Of a stretch of 63,617 bases of DNA, positions 20,283 to 28,859 are shown piece after piece. The position numbers and the translations under genes are program-made. Under the pieces are notes generated by a model. The model made no database searches and was not told the DNA's origin. It was given only the letters and a program-made list of their open reading frames with translations. How positions within the stretch are numbered: position 1 is the stretch's first letter; every line of letters starts with the position of its first letter. The DNA comes from Chloroflexota bacterium (GTDB taxonomy: Bacteria; Chloroflexota; UBA11872): assembly GCA_022824865.1 (NCBI GenBank), contig JAJDZD010000080.1, positions 1 to 63,617 on the forward strand. The letters are read 5' to 3'.

Positions 20283-23101
20283 CAATTGACCCTCTGGTGC
20301 TGCCCGGGCTGTCGCTGTTGGCATTGGAACTGCTGGTGCTTGCGGCCATTGGATTCGTCGTGGCTCGAATTGCGCTGAGGCAAACCGACGATCGGATGGC
20401 GCTGGCACAGGGGATGGTGATTGGGCCGGCGATCTGGGGGCTTGTCGTCAGCTTCTTGCTGCACGCGTTTGCGGGGCTGGCGGGCGCCATGGCTGGCTGG
20501 GTCGTAATCCTTGCCGGCGGCGTAGGTCTCGCCTGGCGAGGGAGAGCCCAGCTTCGGGTGGCGCCGCGAACGCTTGCGGGGATTGGCACGGCAGCCTTGG
20601 CGCTCTTCTGGCTTGGGCTGGCCAGTCGTCAACTCTTGGGCATCCCTGACGACGCGATCCATACCGCGCTCCCTGCCACGATTCGGGCCGGGGCGTATCC
20701 ACCAGAGTTGGCCTGGAATCCAGGCGTGCCCCTCGCGTACCACTTTGGCGCAGATCTCCTGATCGGGCTGCTGACGCCGCCCGTTGGGCCCGATCTGGCG
20801 TTTGTGACCGAATTGATCGGCGCCTATCTCTGGACCAGCTTTGTGCTGGTAACTGTGACGTTGCTCCGAAAGCGCGGGTCATGGCTCGGTGCGCTGGCAG
20901 CGGCACCGCTGATGCTGACGACCGGAGCATGGACCCTGGTCTGGTACGCGGAGGCTCCGGACATTCTCAGAGTCCCGATCCCAATAAGCCTCCCGGCGGC
21001 TGGAGTCCGCGCGGCGCTGACCGACGTTTACTGGCCAGTGGCGGAACTGCCGAAAACCTGGCCGACGGAAGCAACCCCGCCAAATATCTGGAAGCCGCCC
21101 TTCCTGCTCAGCTACGCCCTGGCGGTCGTGATACTTGAACGCCTAACGAGCCGGGTAGACGAAGGCTGGCCGTTGCTCCTGGGGCTGGCGCTGCTGGTGG
21201 GGTTTCTCGGACTGGTCGACGAGACGGTGGCGCTGACCGTACTTGGCCTCTGGATAATCCTGGCGGCGTTCAATCTTGTGCGAGCCCGGCAGGCGGGGTC
21301 GATCAGCAACGAAACCGTTCTGCGTTCAGCCTGGGGACCAGCGCTTTCGTTGGGTCTGCTAGCTGCCGGCGGTGGCGTGCTCACCGGGTTCCTGACCGGG
21401 GCGCCGCGAAGCGACCTGACGCTTGGGTGGCGCGACGATCCGACCAATCACCTCCTGTTCGGATCCATCACGCCGTTATCAGGCGGCGTTGGCGTACTGG
21501 GTGTCGGGGTCATTCCAGTCGCGGTCGGCGCGCTGCTGTTGGACTTCCGCCGGCGCCTGGTGCTGCTCCTGGCTATTGGCGCCAGTGTCTTCGTGCTCGC
21601 CGCCCTCACGGTTCAACATTCAGCCCATCCCGGCGACGTGGTTCGTCTGGACGGGCATGCGCGGAATCTGGCGCTGTTGGCCTTGGTTGTTGCTCTAGGT
21701 GCTCGACTCGGCGGGATTGGGTCACGCTGGCGGATAGCTGCCGTCAGTTGTCTTGGCGCCCTGGTTATCTGGCCGACGGTTGCGGAACCCATTAGGCGGA
21801 TTCCGCTTTCACTAGGGCACGGGATTGAGATCGCCAATGCCCAGTCTGGCTGGTTCGACGCTGAGGATCCGAGCGTTCGAACACGGCGGCATGTGCTGGC
21901 TCCAGGGATATCCGATGCCATCTCGGACGTTACACAGAAGGAAACGGCCGTCGATGCGCGAGTTTTTTCTCCGCATCCGCACGAGTTGACCGCCGCCACT
22001 GGTCGACCGAACGCCTTGGGGCCGGTGGGTCATCTCAGCCTTCTGCCCTTTAGGGGTCCCGAGTTCGACGATGTACGGCGCCATTTGGAACCGAGCGCTG
22101 TTCGGCGCCTCGGATTTACACACGTCCATGCCACGGATACATGGACTGCAGGGCTGCCTGGATACGCGCAGGGGTGGCTGAGCGATCCGGCGATGTTCGA
22201 GCCGCTGGTTCGGGACGGGACACACACGTTTTACCGTATTAAGCCTGCATTTCTGCAATTGGATGCCACCTATGCGCCGGCTTCGTTCGAGGCGCTTCGA
22301 CGGGCCGTGCCGGCGTCGAGCCTGGTCTATCTGGCGCCAGCCACTCAGCAACTGACGACCGTTCGACGGGCCGCGATTCGGCTGACGATGGCTATACCGG
22401 AAGCGCAACCCTTGGGAAGCCTGGATCTTTCTGGCGTATATCTGTTGACGGAACTGCCCATGCCTATTGGGCCGCTTGCGACGAACAGGCCCGACCTTGT
22501 GGTGATGCCCGCGCGGGGCGCGTTTCCATCCGCCTTTCCTCCCGAGCGGCGGAAGCCAATCTGGTGGAACAATGAAGTTGCGGTGTATGCGCCATCCGGC
22601 GAGATTCGGCGATTGATGGACCCGCCGGCGAACGAATTCAGCGTTCAGTTGACTGAGACTCACGTGAGGGACAGCCGGATCGCGTTCACGGTGGTGTTTT
22701 CGGACCGGACGGCGGGCCGGTGGAGCGGCCAGGATTGGTTGGTTACAGCAGGCGATGGATCACCGTGGGCATTGCCCCACCAGTTTGAAACGGATGCGCG
22801 GCACAAAGGCCGGCAATGGTTTGGAGGCCAGCTCGCCTCCGGGCAGTCCATGGCGTCCTTTACGTATGAGTTTGACGCTAGACAGGGCCGGATGTCAGTG
22901 AGAGACACACGAGGGAGTCTTGTCGAGGTTGATTCTTCGGGTGAAGGTCTGGAATCCGGGACTTGGACGTTGGGCGTCCGACTTCGGGACGAATGGCATG
23001 AGGCGGCCTTCATTCCGGTGATGAAGATTGTAATTGGTGAATCCGGTGGTTTGTCCTACGAGGTCTATGAAGGCGAACTGAGCGGGCGGCTGGCTGGATG
23101 A
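20279..23101 (+). CDS. Paralog P2: GT-C-like polytopic membrane protein
   Basis: Second array member, 940 residues. Its ATG overlaps the P1 stop as ATGA, so translation is coupled. The loop motif is IPDDAIHT (Asp124, His128), and the aromatic motif is AYHFG, with Phe where most paralogs have Tyr or His. LDGHARNL is conserved. In the soluble part the motif reads TGRPNALG, and the following segment GPEFDDVRRHLEPSAVRRLG keeps the family pattern. The C-terminal domain has GQDWLVTAGDGSPWALP and ends in YEVYEGELSGRLAG. Bases 22997-23031 match P3 25894-25928 with two differences, a sign of exchange between copies. Confidence 0.7.
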   Translation: MTIDPLVLPGLSLLALELLVLAAIGFVVARIALRQTDDRMALAQGMVIGPAIWGLVVSFLLHAFAGLAGAMAGWVVILAGGVGLAWRGRAQLRVAPRTLAGIGTAALALFWLGLASRQLLGIPDDAIHTALPATIRAGAYPPELAWNPGVPLAYHFGADLLIGLLTPPVGPDLAFVTELIGAYLWTSFVLVTVTLLRKRGSWLGALAAAPLMLTTGAWTLVWYAEAPDILRVPIPISLPAAGVRAALTDVYWPVAELPKTWPTEATPPNIWKPPFLLSYALAVVILERLTSRVDEGWPLLLGLALLVGFLGLVDETVALTVLGLWIILAAFNLVRARQAGSISNETVLRSAWGPALSLGLLAAGGGVLTGFLTGAPRSDLTLGWRDDPTNHLLFGSITPLSGGVGVLGVGVIPVAVGALLLDFRRRLVLLLAIGASVFVLAALTVQHSAHPGDVVRLDGHARNLALLALVVALGARLGGIGSRWRIAAVSCLGALVIWPTVAEPIRRIPLSLGHGIEIANAQSGWFDAEDPSVRTRRHVLAPGISDAISDVTQKETAVDARVFSPHPHELTAATGRPNALGPVGHLSLLPFRGPEFDDVRRHLEPSAVRRLGFTHVHATDTWTAGLPGYAQGWLSDPAMFEPLVRDGTHTFYRIKPAFLQLDATYAPASFEALRRAVPASSLVYLAPATQQLTTVRRAAIRLTMAIPEAQPLGSLDLSGVYLLTELPMPIGPLATNRPDLVVMPARGAFPSAFPPERRKPIWWNNEVAVYAPSGEIRRLMDPPANEFSVQLTETHVRDSRIAFTVVFSDRTAGRWSGQDWLVTAGDGSPWALPHQFETDARHKGRQWFGGQLASGQSMASFTYEFDARQGRMSVRDTRGSLVEVDSSGEGLESGTWTLGVRLRDEWHEAAFIPVMKIVIGESGGLSYEVYEGELSGRLAG

Positions 23102-25998
23102 CAGTTGACCCGGCGGTCGTTCCTGGGTTGCTGCTGTTGGCCGTAGAGCTGCTCGCACTGGCCGGCGCCGGCTATGTGATCGCTCGGGTGGTATTGCGGC
23201 AGCGCGACCAACTAATGGCACTGGCACAGGGCCTGCTAATTGGACCGGCGTTGTGGGGATTGCTGGTCAACTTTCTTCTACATGCGCTGCCGGGACGTGC
23301 CGGAGCGGTGGCTGGATGGGCGTGTCTAGTGGTGATTATGATTGGCATTTTATTATGCAAAGACTTGTCAGAATTGAAGATAAGATTGCCATTATTTGCA
23401 CGTTTTTTTGTGGCTGCTTTGACTGTTTTTGGATTTGTATTGGCTGCCCGACAAACAATGATCGTTAGCGATGCCTATATCCGGTTTGGACTGGCTGCTC
23501 CAATTCAGGCCCAGAATTGGCCTCCGATCTTTCCTTGGAGTCCTTGGCAGCCAGCCCCATATCACTATGGAGCTGACTTGCTGGTAGCGTTATTAGATCC
23601 ACCCTTTGGGCCGAATCTGGCCCTAACGACTGAAGTGTTGGAAGCCTACGCTTGGTCGGCGATGGCCCTGCTTGTTGGGGCGATGATACGCCGCATGGGT
23701 GGATGGACTAGTGTGATTGTGTTTGTGCCGCTGTTGCTGTCGGCGGGTGTATGGACACAATTGGATGCCTTGTCGCCTTCTATACTGCAGATGCCAATAT
23801 TGACTGGAATCCCTGAAGCTGGAATAAGAACGTCGTTAATTGAATTTTATGCGCCAGAATTGGCGTGGCCTTGGGATTGGCCCGAGCCGCATGGGTCGCC
23901 GCCGAACATCTGGTTCCCTCGCTTTACGATTGCATATGGACTGGCTGTCGTGGTCTTGGAACGCGTGTCGTCTAAACGACGATCGCTTTCGTGGTTCGGA
24001 AATCTCACGTTGGCTGCACTTGTGGGATTCGCTGGTCTTGTGGATGAGGCAGTGGCGCTAGTCGTGCTTGGACTATGGGTCCTGATCGAGGCGGACCGGG
24101 TCGTGCGGGCACGGTTGACATCTACCGAATTCAGGGAGAGTGTCTGGCCGACCATCTCGGGCTTAGTTGTAGGATTAGTGTTGTTGGCGGTGGGGGGAGG
24201 AGTACTCACCGGCGTCCTGGCGGGCACGGCCGGGGGTGAATTGGGGGTCGGCTGGCTGCCCGACGCAGGTCGCCTTAGGCCTCTGACGACTCTCAACGAA
24301 CGGCTCGGTGGGGCGGCGTTGATAGGCATCGGCCCTGGTGTCATGGCCGTCGCGGCTGCGTTTCTGCGTCCGAATAACCGGCTGGTCCTTTCGCTAGCCA
24401 TTGGTTGTGGTGCATTTGTGGGCGCTACGGTGTTGTTGGAGTCGAGTCTCGCTACGCCTGACGACACGCGTCTGGATGGACACGCCGGGAACTTCGCTCT
24501 ACTTGCCTTGTTAGTGGCGGCCGCGCAATGCATGCGCCGGCTACATCCTCGCCGGCGAATGTTGGTCGGCACGCTCGCGGTGGCACTGATGGTCTGGCCC
24601 ACGATCGCACTTCCGGTCCGTACCCTTGGATTCCAGTTGAGCCACGGAATCGCCTTGTCCAACGCCACGCTCAGCCGCACCGGTCAACCAGCTAAACTGT
24701 ATGGCATTGGAGTTGGTCGCCAGTCAATCACACCCGTAACCCCTGACCAGATTGCCGATTATGAGCCCTTCCCACTGCCTCCACTTCACGCGCGGCAGTT
24801 TGGTGCCTTGAAACTTGATCCGCTGATCGAGTTTATTATCGACCATACGCGTGCGGACGCTCGGATTTTCTCCCCACATCCTACTGAGTTGACGCTTGCG
24901 ACCGGTCGGCCGAACGCCTCTGGCTTTCCAGGATTCGTTCACCTCGTGGAGAGAAGAGGTCCCGAGTATGAGGACGTGCTATGGTCACTCGAGCCTGCGG
25001 CTGTTAGGCGATTAGGTCTTGACTATATCCATGCCACCGATGCTTGGGTGGCCCAGTTGCCAAAGCATGCGCAAGGGTCATTAGAAGATCCAAAGCTATT
25101 CGAACTATTGATTCGGCATGGAGCTCACGCATTATATCGTGTTCTTCCCGCATACTGGAATCTTGACACTATGCCTTCTCCTAAATCATTTGAGTCGATT
25201 CGACAGGCCGTTCCCGAGTCAGCCACTGTTATTCTGGCGGGGCGACACGATCCATTGACAAAGATCAAACTAGCCTCGTTGCTGGGCCATACTCGACTGA
25301 TTGCCGACTTAGATGTCACGACTGTAGCGTCTCTCGTTCACCCACTGATACCGATGAAAGCCGCTCGCCCAGGTTCACTGATTCCGAATGTCCTCATCCT
25401 CCCTCGAGGCGTTGCTGTCTACGACAAAACGACGGAGCTATTGCCTGTTTGGTGGAACGATGAATTCGCGGTTTATGCACCGGACGGTTTAATCAGACCG
25501 CTGATGGATCCGCCGCCCCGACTCAAACCAAACTTTGGCGTGCACATAACAGCTGTGGACTTTGACGGCGACAGAATCGCCTTTACAGCTCACTTCGCAA
25601 ACCACGCACCTGATCGATGGAAAGGTCAAGACTGGCTCATATCGGCAGTTGACGCGTCGTCATGGGCATTTCCCTACGAATTTGAGACTGACGGGCGGCA
25701 CAAGGGCCAACAGTGGTACGGGGGGCAGATTACTCCGGAGCAGTCGAAGGCAACGCACGCCTACGAGTTTGACCCGCGCGCGGGAGACTTGGTGGTGCGT
25801 AACAAAACTGGCAGGCGAACAGAAGTTGCATCGTCCGGCCCAGGGCTGGGGCCTGGCCTCTGGACGCTGGCCCTGCGGTTGAGAGGCGAGTGGCACGAGG
25901 CGGCCTTTATTCCGGTGATGAAGATTGTGGTCGCCGAAGGCGGCGATGTCACGTTTGAAGTTTATGAAGGCGAACTGAACGCACGGCTGGCGCAATGA
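23098..25998 (+). CDS. Paralog P3: GT-C-like polytopic membrane protein, A+T-rich core
   Basis: Third array member, 966 residues, ATGA-coupled to P2 and P4. It is the most unusual plus-strand copy. The loop reads IVSDAYIRF, so Asp125 is kept but the His four residues later is Arg129; YHYGAD is intact. The second motif is LDGHAGNF, with Gly replacing Arg. The gene's two ends are G+C-rich and nearly identical to neighbours, but the core is A+T-rich: 43 of 120 bases are G or C in 23341-23460. An extra stretch of about 25 residues near residues 565-590 accounts for most of the added length. The altered residues may mean changed activity or donor. Confidence 0.68.
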   Translation: MTVDPAVVPGLLLLAVELLALAGAGYVIARVVLRQRDQLMALAQGLLIGPALWGLLVNFLLHALPGRAGAVAGWACLVVIMIGILLCKDLSELKIRLPLFARFFVAALTVFGFVLAARQTMIVSDAYIRFGLAAPIQAQNWPPIFPWSPWQPAPYHYGADLLVALLDPPFGPNLALTTEVLEAYAWSAMALLVGAMIRRMGGWTSVIVFVPLLLSAGVWTQLDALSPSILQMPILTGIPEAGIRTSLIEFYAPELAWPWDWPEPHGSPPNIWFPRFTIAYGLAVVVLERVSSKRRSLSWFGNLTLAALVGFAGLVDEAVALVVLGLWVLIEADRVVRARLTSTEFRESVWPTISGLVVGLVLLAVGGGVLTGVLAGTAGGELGVGWLPDAGRLRPLTTLNERLGGAALIGIGPGVMAVAAAFLRPNNRLVLSLAIGCGAFVGATVLLESSLATPDDTRLDGHAGNFALLALLVAAAQCMRRLHPRRRMLVGTLAVALMVWPTIALPVRTLGFQLSHGIALSNATLSRTGQPAKLYGIGVGRQSITPVTPDQIADYEPFPLPPLHARQFGALKLDPLIEFIIDHTRADARIFSPHPTELTLATGRPNASGFPGFVHLVERRGPEYEDVLWSLEPAAVRRLGLDYIHATDAWVAQLPKHAQGSLEDPKLFELLIRHGAHALYRVLPAYWNLDTMPSPKSFESIRQAVPESATVILAGRHDPLTKIKLASLLGHTRLIADLDVTTVASLVHPLIPMKAARPGSLIPNVLILPRGVAVYDKTTELLPVWWNDEFAVYAPDGLIRPLMDPPPRLKPNFGVHITAVDFDGDRIAFTAHFANHAPDRWKGQDWLISAVDASSWAFPYEFETDGRHKGQQWYGGQITPEQSKATHAYEFDPRAGDLVVRNKTGRRTEVASSGPGLGPGLWTLALRLRGEWHEAAFIPVMKIVVAEGGDVTFEVYEGELNARLAQ

Positions 25999-28790
25999 CG
26001 GTTGACCTGGCAGTGATTCCCGGGTTGGTGCTGTTGGTCGTGGAGCTGCTCGTGTTGGCCGGCGCTGGCTATGTCGTGGCTCGGGTGGCATTGCGACAGC
26101 GCGACCAACTAATGGCGCTGGCACAGGGCCTGCTAATTGGTCCGGCCTTGTGGGGATTGCTGGTCAACTTTGTCATGCGCATCGCTTCCGGAGTCGCCGG
26201 AGCACTCGTGGGCTGGGTGGTCGTGGCGGTTGTTGGCGGCTGGCTGGTTTGGCGCGATCCATCCGCCGCAAAGGTGTCCTCTCGACGGCTCCTCGGTTTT
26301 GGCCTCGCGGCACTGGTGTTGTTTTGGGTCGTGCTGGCTGGTCGCCAGACTTTGTCGATTGTGGATGCCTATTTGCACCTGGGTCTGGCTTCGTCAATTC
26401 GGGCCGGAGTGTTTCCACCCGCTTTTCAGTGGCATCCGAATTTGCCGGCCCCCTATCACTACGGCGCCGACATGCTCATCGGGCTGCTGGCGCCGCCGTT
26501 CGGTCCCGACCTGGCGTTTACGACGGAGCTCTTTGAGGCATACGCCTGGACCAGCTTGGCACTCATTACCGGGACCCTGCTGCTCAGGCGCGGATCGTGG
26601 ATAGCCGTGCTGGTGGCGTGGCCACTGCTGCTGTCGTTCGGCCTCTGGACCCAACTGCACAACATCGCGCCGCCGGGAATCCTGCAGGTCCCAAGTGTTG
26701 TGGCAGTGCCGGAGGCCGGCCTGCGGGCAGCGCTGGGGGAAATCTACTGGCCGTCCGCACGGTTCCCTTGGACCGCGGCGGTTGACGCGTCTCCGCCGAA
26801 CGTCTGGAAGCCTCACTTCGTGCTGGCCTATGGCCTGGCCCTGGTGGTATTGGAGCGGGTCACGGCCGACCGAGAGGCGCGGGTCTCCGCCCGCCTGCTG
26901 CTGGCGGTGCTCGTCGCGTTTCTGGGGCTTGTGGACGAGATCATTGCTCCGATCGTCTTGGGGCTCTGGGCCGTCTGGGAATCACTCCAGCTTTTCGATG
27001 CCTGGCGACGCGACCGTTCCGTGGACCGGCGCGGGGTGGCTCGAGCCGCCGCCGCCCCGGTGTCAGCGGCGCTGTTGCTGGCGCTGGCCGGCGGGCCAAT
27101 AACCGACGCGCTGATTGGGTCGACGGGGTCCGGCCTGTCACTTGGATGGACTGCCGACGCCGGGGGGCGGCGGCCCGTGGGCACCTTTACGGATCTGTCC
27201 GGCGGCCTGGGCGTGCTGGAACTGGGAGTCGTTCCGCTTGTAGGTGCGGCATTGCTGCTGGCATGGCGCAGTCGCCTGACATTGTCGCTGGCGGCAGCCG
27301 CCGGCCTGCTATTGCTTGCCGCCCTGACCGTGCGGTACGAGTTTTCCTTGGATGTGGTGCGCTTGGACGGCCACGCCCGCAACTTCGCGTTGCTCGCCCT
27401 GCTGGTTGCGCTCGGGCACCGGCTCGGCACGCTGAAGCCGCGCTGGCAATTCGCCGCCGGCGCCGTCGTGCTGGCCCTTGTGACGTGGCCGACCGCCGCA
27501 GCGCCGGTGAAGAACCTGGGCGTTGCAGTGACCCTGGGGCCGGCGATAGCGAACGCCGAGCCCGACCCGAACGTGGACTGGCAGATATCGGACCGTTTCG
27601 TGCTTCCGCAGCCGATGTCGGAAGGAGTTGCGGCCTATATCCGCGACCGTACAGTCGTTGACTCTCGTGTTCTTTCACCGAACCCAATGGAGATGACGAT
27701 CGTCACAGGCCGCGCGAATGCGTCGGCGTACGCGGGATTCGTGCAGTTCGTCCCGAGGTTCGGTCCCGACTACCTGGATGCGATCGACTTTCTTGAGCCA
27801 GCAGCCATTCGGCGACTTGGCATTTCGTACGTCCATGCTCCCGACGACTGGGTGTCCGGCTTGCCGGCCAGGGCCAGGCGCTGGCTGCGCGACCCCGACC
27901 TGTTTGCGCTGCAGATACGCGACGGGACCGACTCGCTCTACCGCGTGCGGCAGGCATTTGTTGACATGGAGACGGTCCCACCAGGCGAGTCCTTTGAGGC
28001 ACTGCGACGAGCGGTTCCAGCGACAGTGACGGCTTATCTGTCGCCGTCGCTGGAGCCGGCAAACTCGATTCGGGCGGCCGTCGTGCTCTCGCATGCGCAG
28101 CTTCTGGGTGAGGCTCGACCGACGCCGACCTGGCACAGCCGCCCGCAGATCGCGACGCGACCGCTGGGCCGCCAGTTGCCGGATCTGATCGTCACGTCAG
28201 CGCGCCTGGCGCCATCCAGCTTCCCGCCTGGAGAGCGTGAGCCGATCTGGTGGAACGACGAGATCGCCGTGTATGCACCGGCTGGCGCGGTAGCACCGGT
28301 GATGGGGCCGCCACCGAGGTCATTCAGCGTGCGCGTGTCGGATTCAATGGCCGACAGTGGGCGACTTGTGTTCACCGTTGAATTCGTCGACCGGATGCCG
28401 GAGCGCTGGATAGGTCAAGACTGGCTGGTTGTGCCAGTGGATGAGTCCACATGGGCGTTCCCCGGAGAGTTTGAGGCCGATGGGCGAACGCACGCAGCGG
28501 CGCAGTGGTACGCGGGACAGATCATCCCCGGTCAGACCAGGGAGACTCGCGCGTTCGAGTTCGATCCGCGGTCGACGAGCCTGGTCATGGAGGACGCGGA
28601 CGGCGCCTGGGCACCCGTTGCAGCGTCCGGCGAAGGACTGGGGCCCGGCACCTGGTCGCTCGCGGTGCGCCTGCGCGGCGACTGGTGGGAAGCGGCGCTG
28701 ATACCTGTCGTCCACATGTCGGTATCTGACACCCGGGAAGTTGCCTACCGGGTCTACGAGGGTGTGCTTGGCGTGCGGCCCATCCCATGA
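25995..28790 (+). CDS. Paralog P4: GT-C-like polytopic membrane protein
   Basis: Last plus-strand member, 931 residues, coupled to P3 by ATGA. It has every family landmark: IVDAYLHL (Asp124, His128), AGVFPPAFQWHP, PYHYGAD, LDGHARNF (about 457-464), TGRANASA in place of TGRPNASG, YVHAPDDWVSGLP, PIWWNDE and a C-terminal domain with GQDWLVVPVD. Its first 60 codons are almost the same as P3's at DNA level: three differences in 75 aligned bases, 26097-26171 against 23200-23274. The base composition is uniformly high in G+C. The gene ends 69 nt before the DUF3604-like gene on the same strand. Confidence 0.7.
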   Translation: MTVDLAVIPGLVLLVVELLVLAGAGYVVARVALRQRDQLMALAQGLLIGPALWGLLVNFVMRIASGVAGALVGWVVVAVVGGWLVWRDPSAAKVSSRRLLGFGLAALVLFWVVLAGRQTLSIVDAYLHLGLASSIRAGVFPPAFQWHPNLPAPYHYGADMLIGLLAPPFGPDLAFTTELFEAYAWTSLALITGTLLLRRGSWIAVLVAWPLLLSFGLWTQLHNIAPPGILQVPSVVAVPEAGLRAALGEIYWPSARFPWTAAVDASPPNVWKPHFVLAYGLALVVLERVTADREARVSARLLLAVLVAFLGLVDEIIAPIVLGLWAVWESLQLFDAWRRDRSVDRRGVARAAAAPVSAALLLALAGGPITDALIGSTGSGLSLGWTADAGGRRPVGTFTDLSGGLGVLELGVVPLVGAALLLAWRSRLTLSLAAAAGLLLLAALTVRYEFSLDVVRLDGHARNFALLALLVALGHRLGTLKPRWQFAAGAVVLALVTWPTAAAPVKNLGVAVTLGPAIANAEPDPNVDWQISDRFVLPQPMSEGVAAYIRDRTVVDSRVLSPNPMEMTIVTGRANASAYAGFVQFVPRFGPDYLDAIDFLEPAAIRRLGISYVHAPDDWVSGLPARARRWLRDPDLFALQIRDGTDSLYRVRQAFVDMETVPPGESFEALRRAVPATVTAYLSPSLEPANSIRAAVVLSHAQLLGEARPTPTWHSRPQIATRPLGRQLPDLIVTSARLAPSSFPPGEREPIWWNDEIAVYAPAGAVAPVMGPPPRSFSVRVSDSMADSGRLVFTVEFVDRMPERWIGQDWLVVPVDESTWAFPGEFEADGRTHAAAQWYAGQIIPGQTRETRAFEFDPRSTSLVMEDADGAWAPVAASGEGLGPGTWSLAVRLRGDWWEAALIPVVHMSVSDTREVAYRVYEGVLGVRPIP

Positions 28791-28859
28791 GCCACGGCAA
28801 CTCGCAATCGGCGGCGGGTCCGTGAGGTCTGGCGCACAGCGTGGCAGAGCGGCTGTGGG

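Noticed and set aside
17487..28790. Prophage or integrative element carrying the plus array
   Set aside because: No integrase, structural or replication gene and no attachment repeat; the genes are ATGA-coupled membrane proteins with host-like composition except the P3 core.
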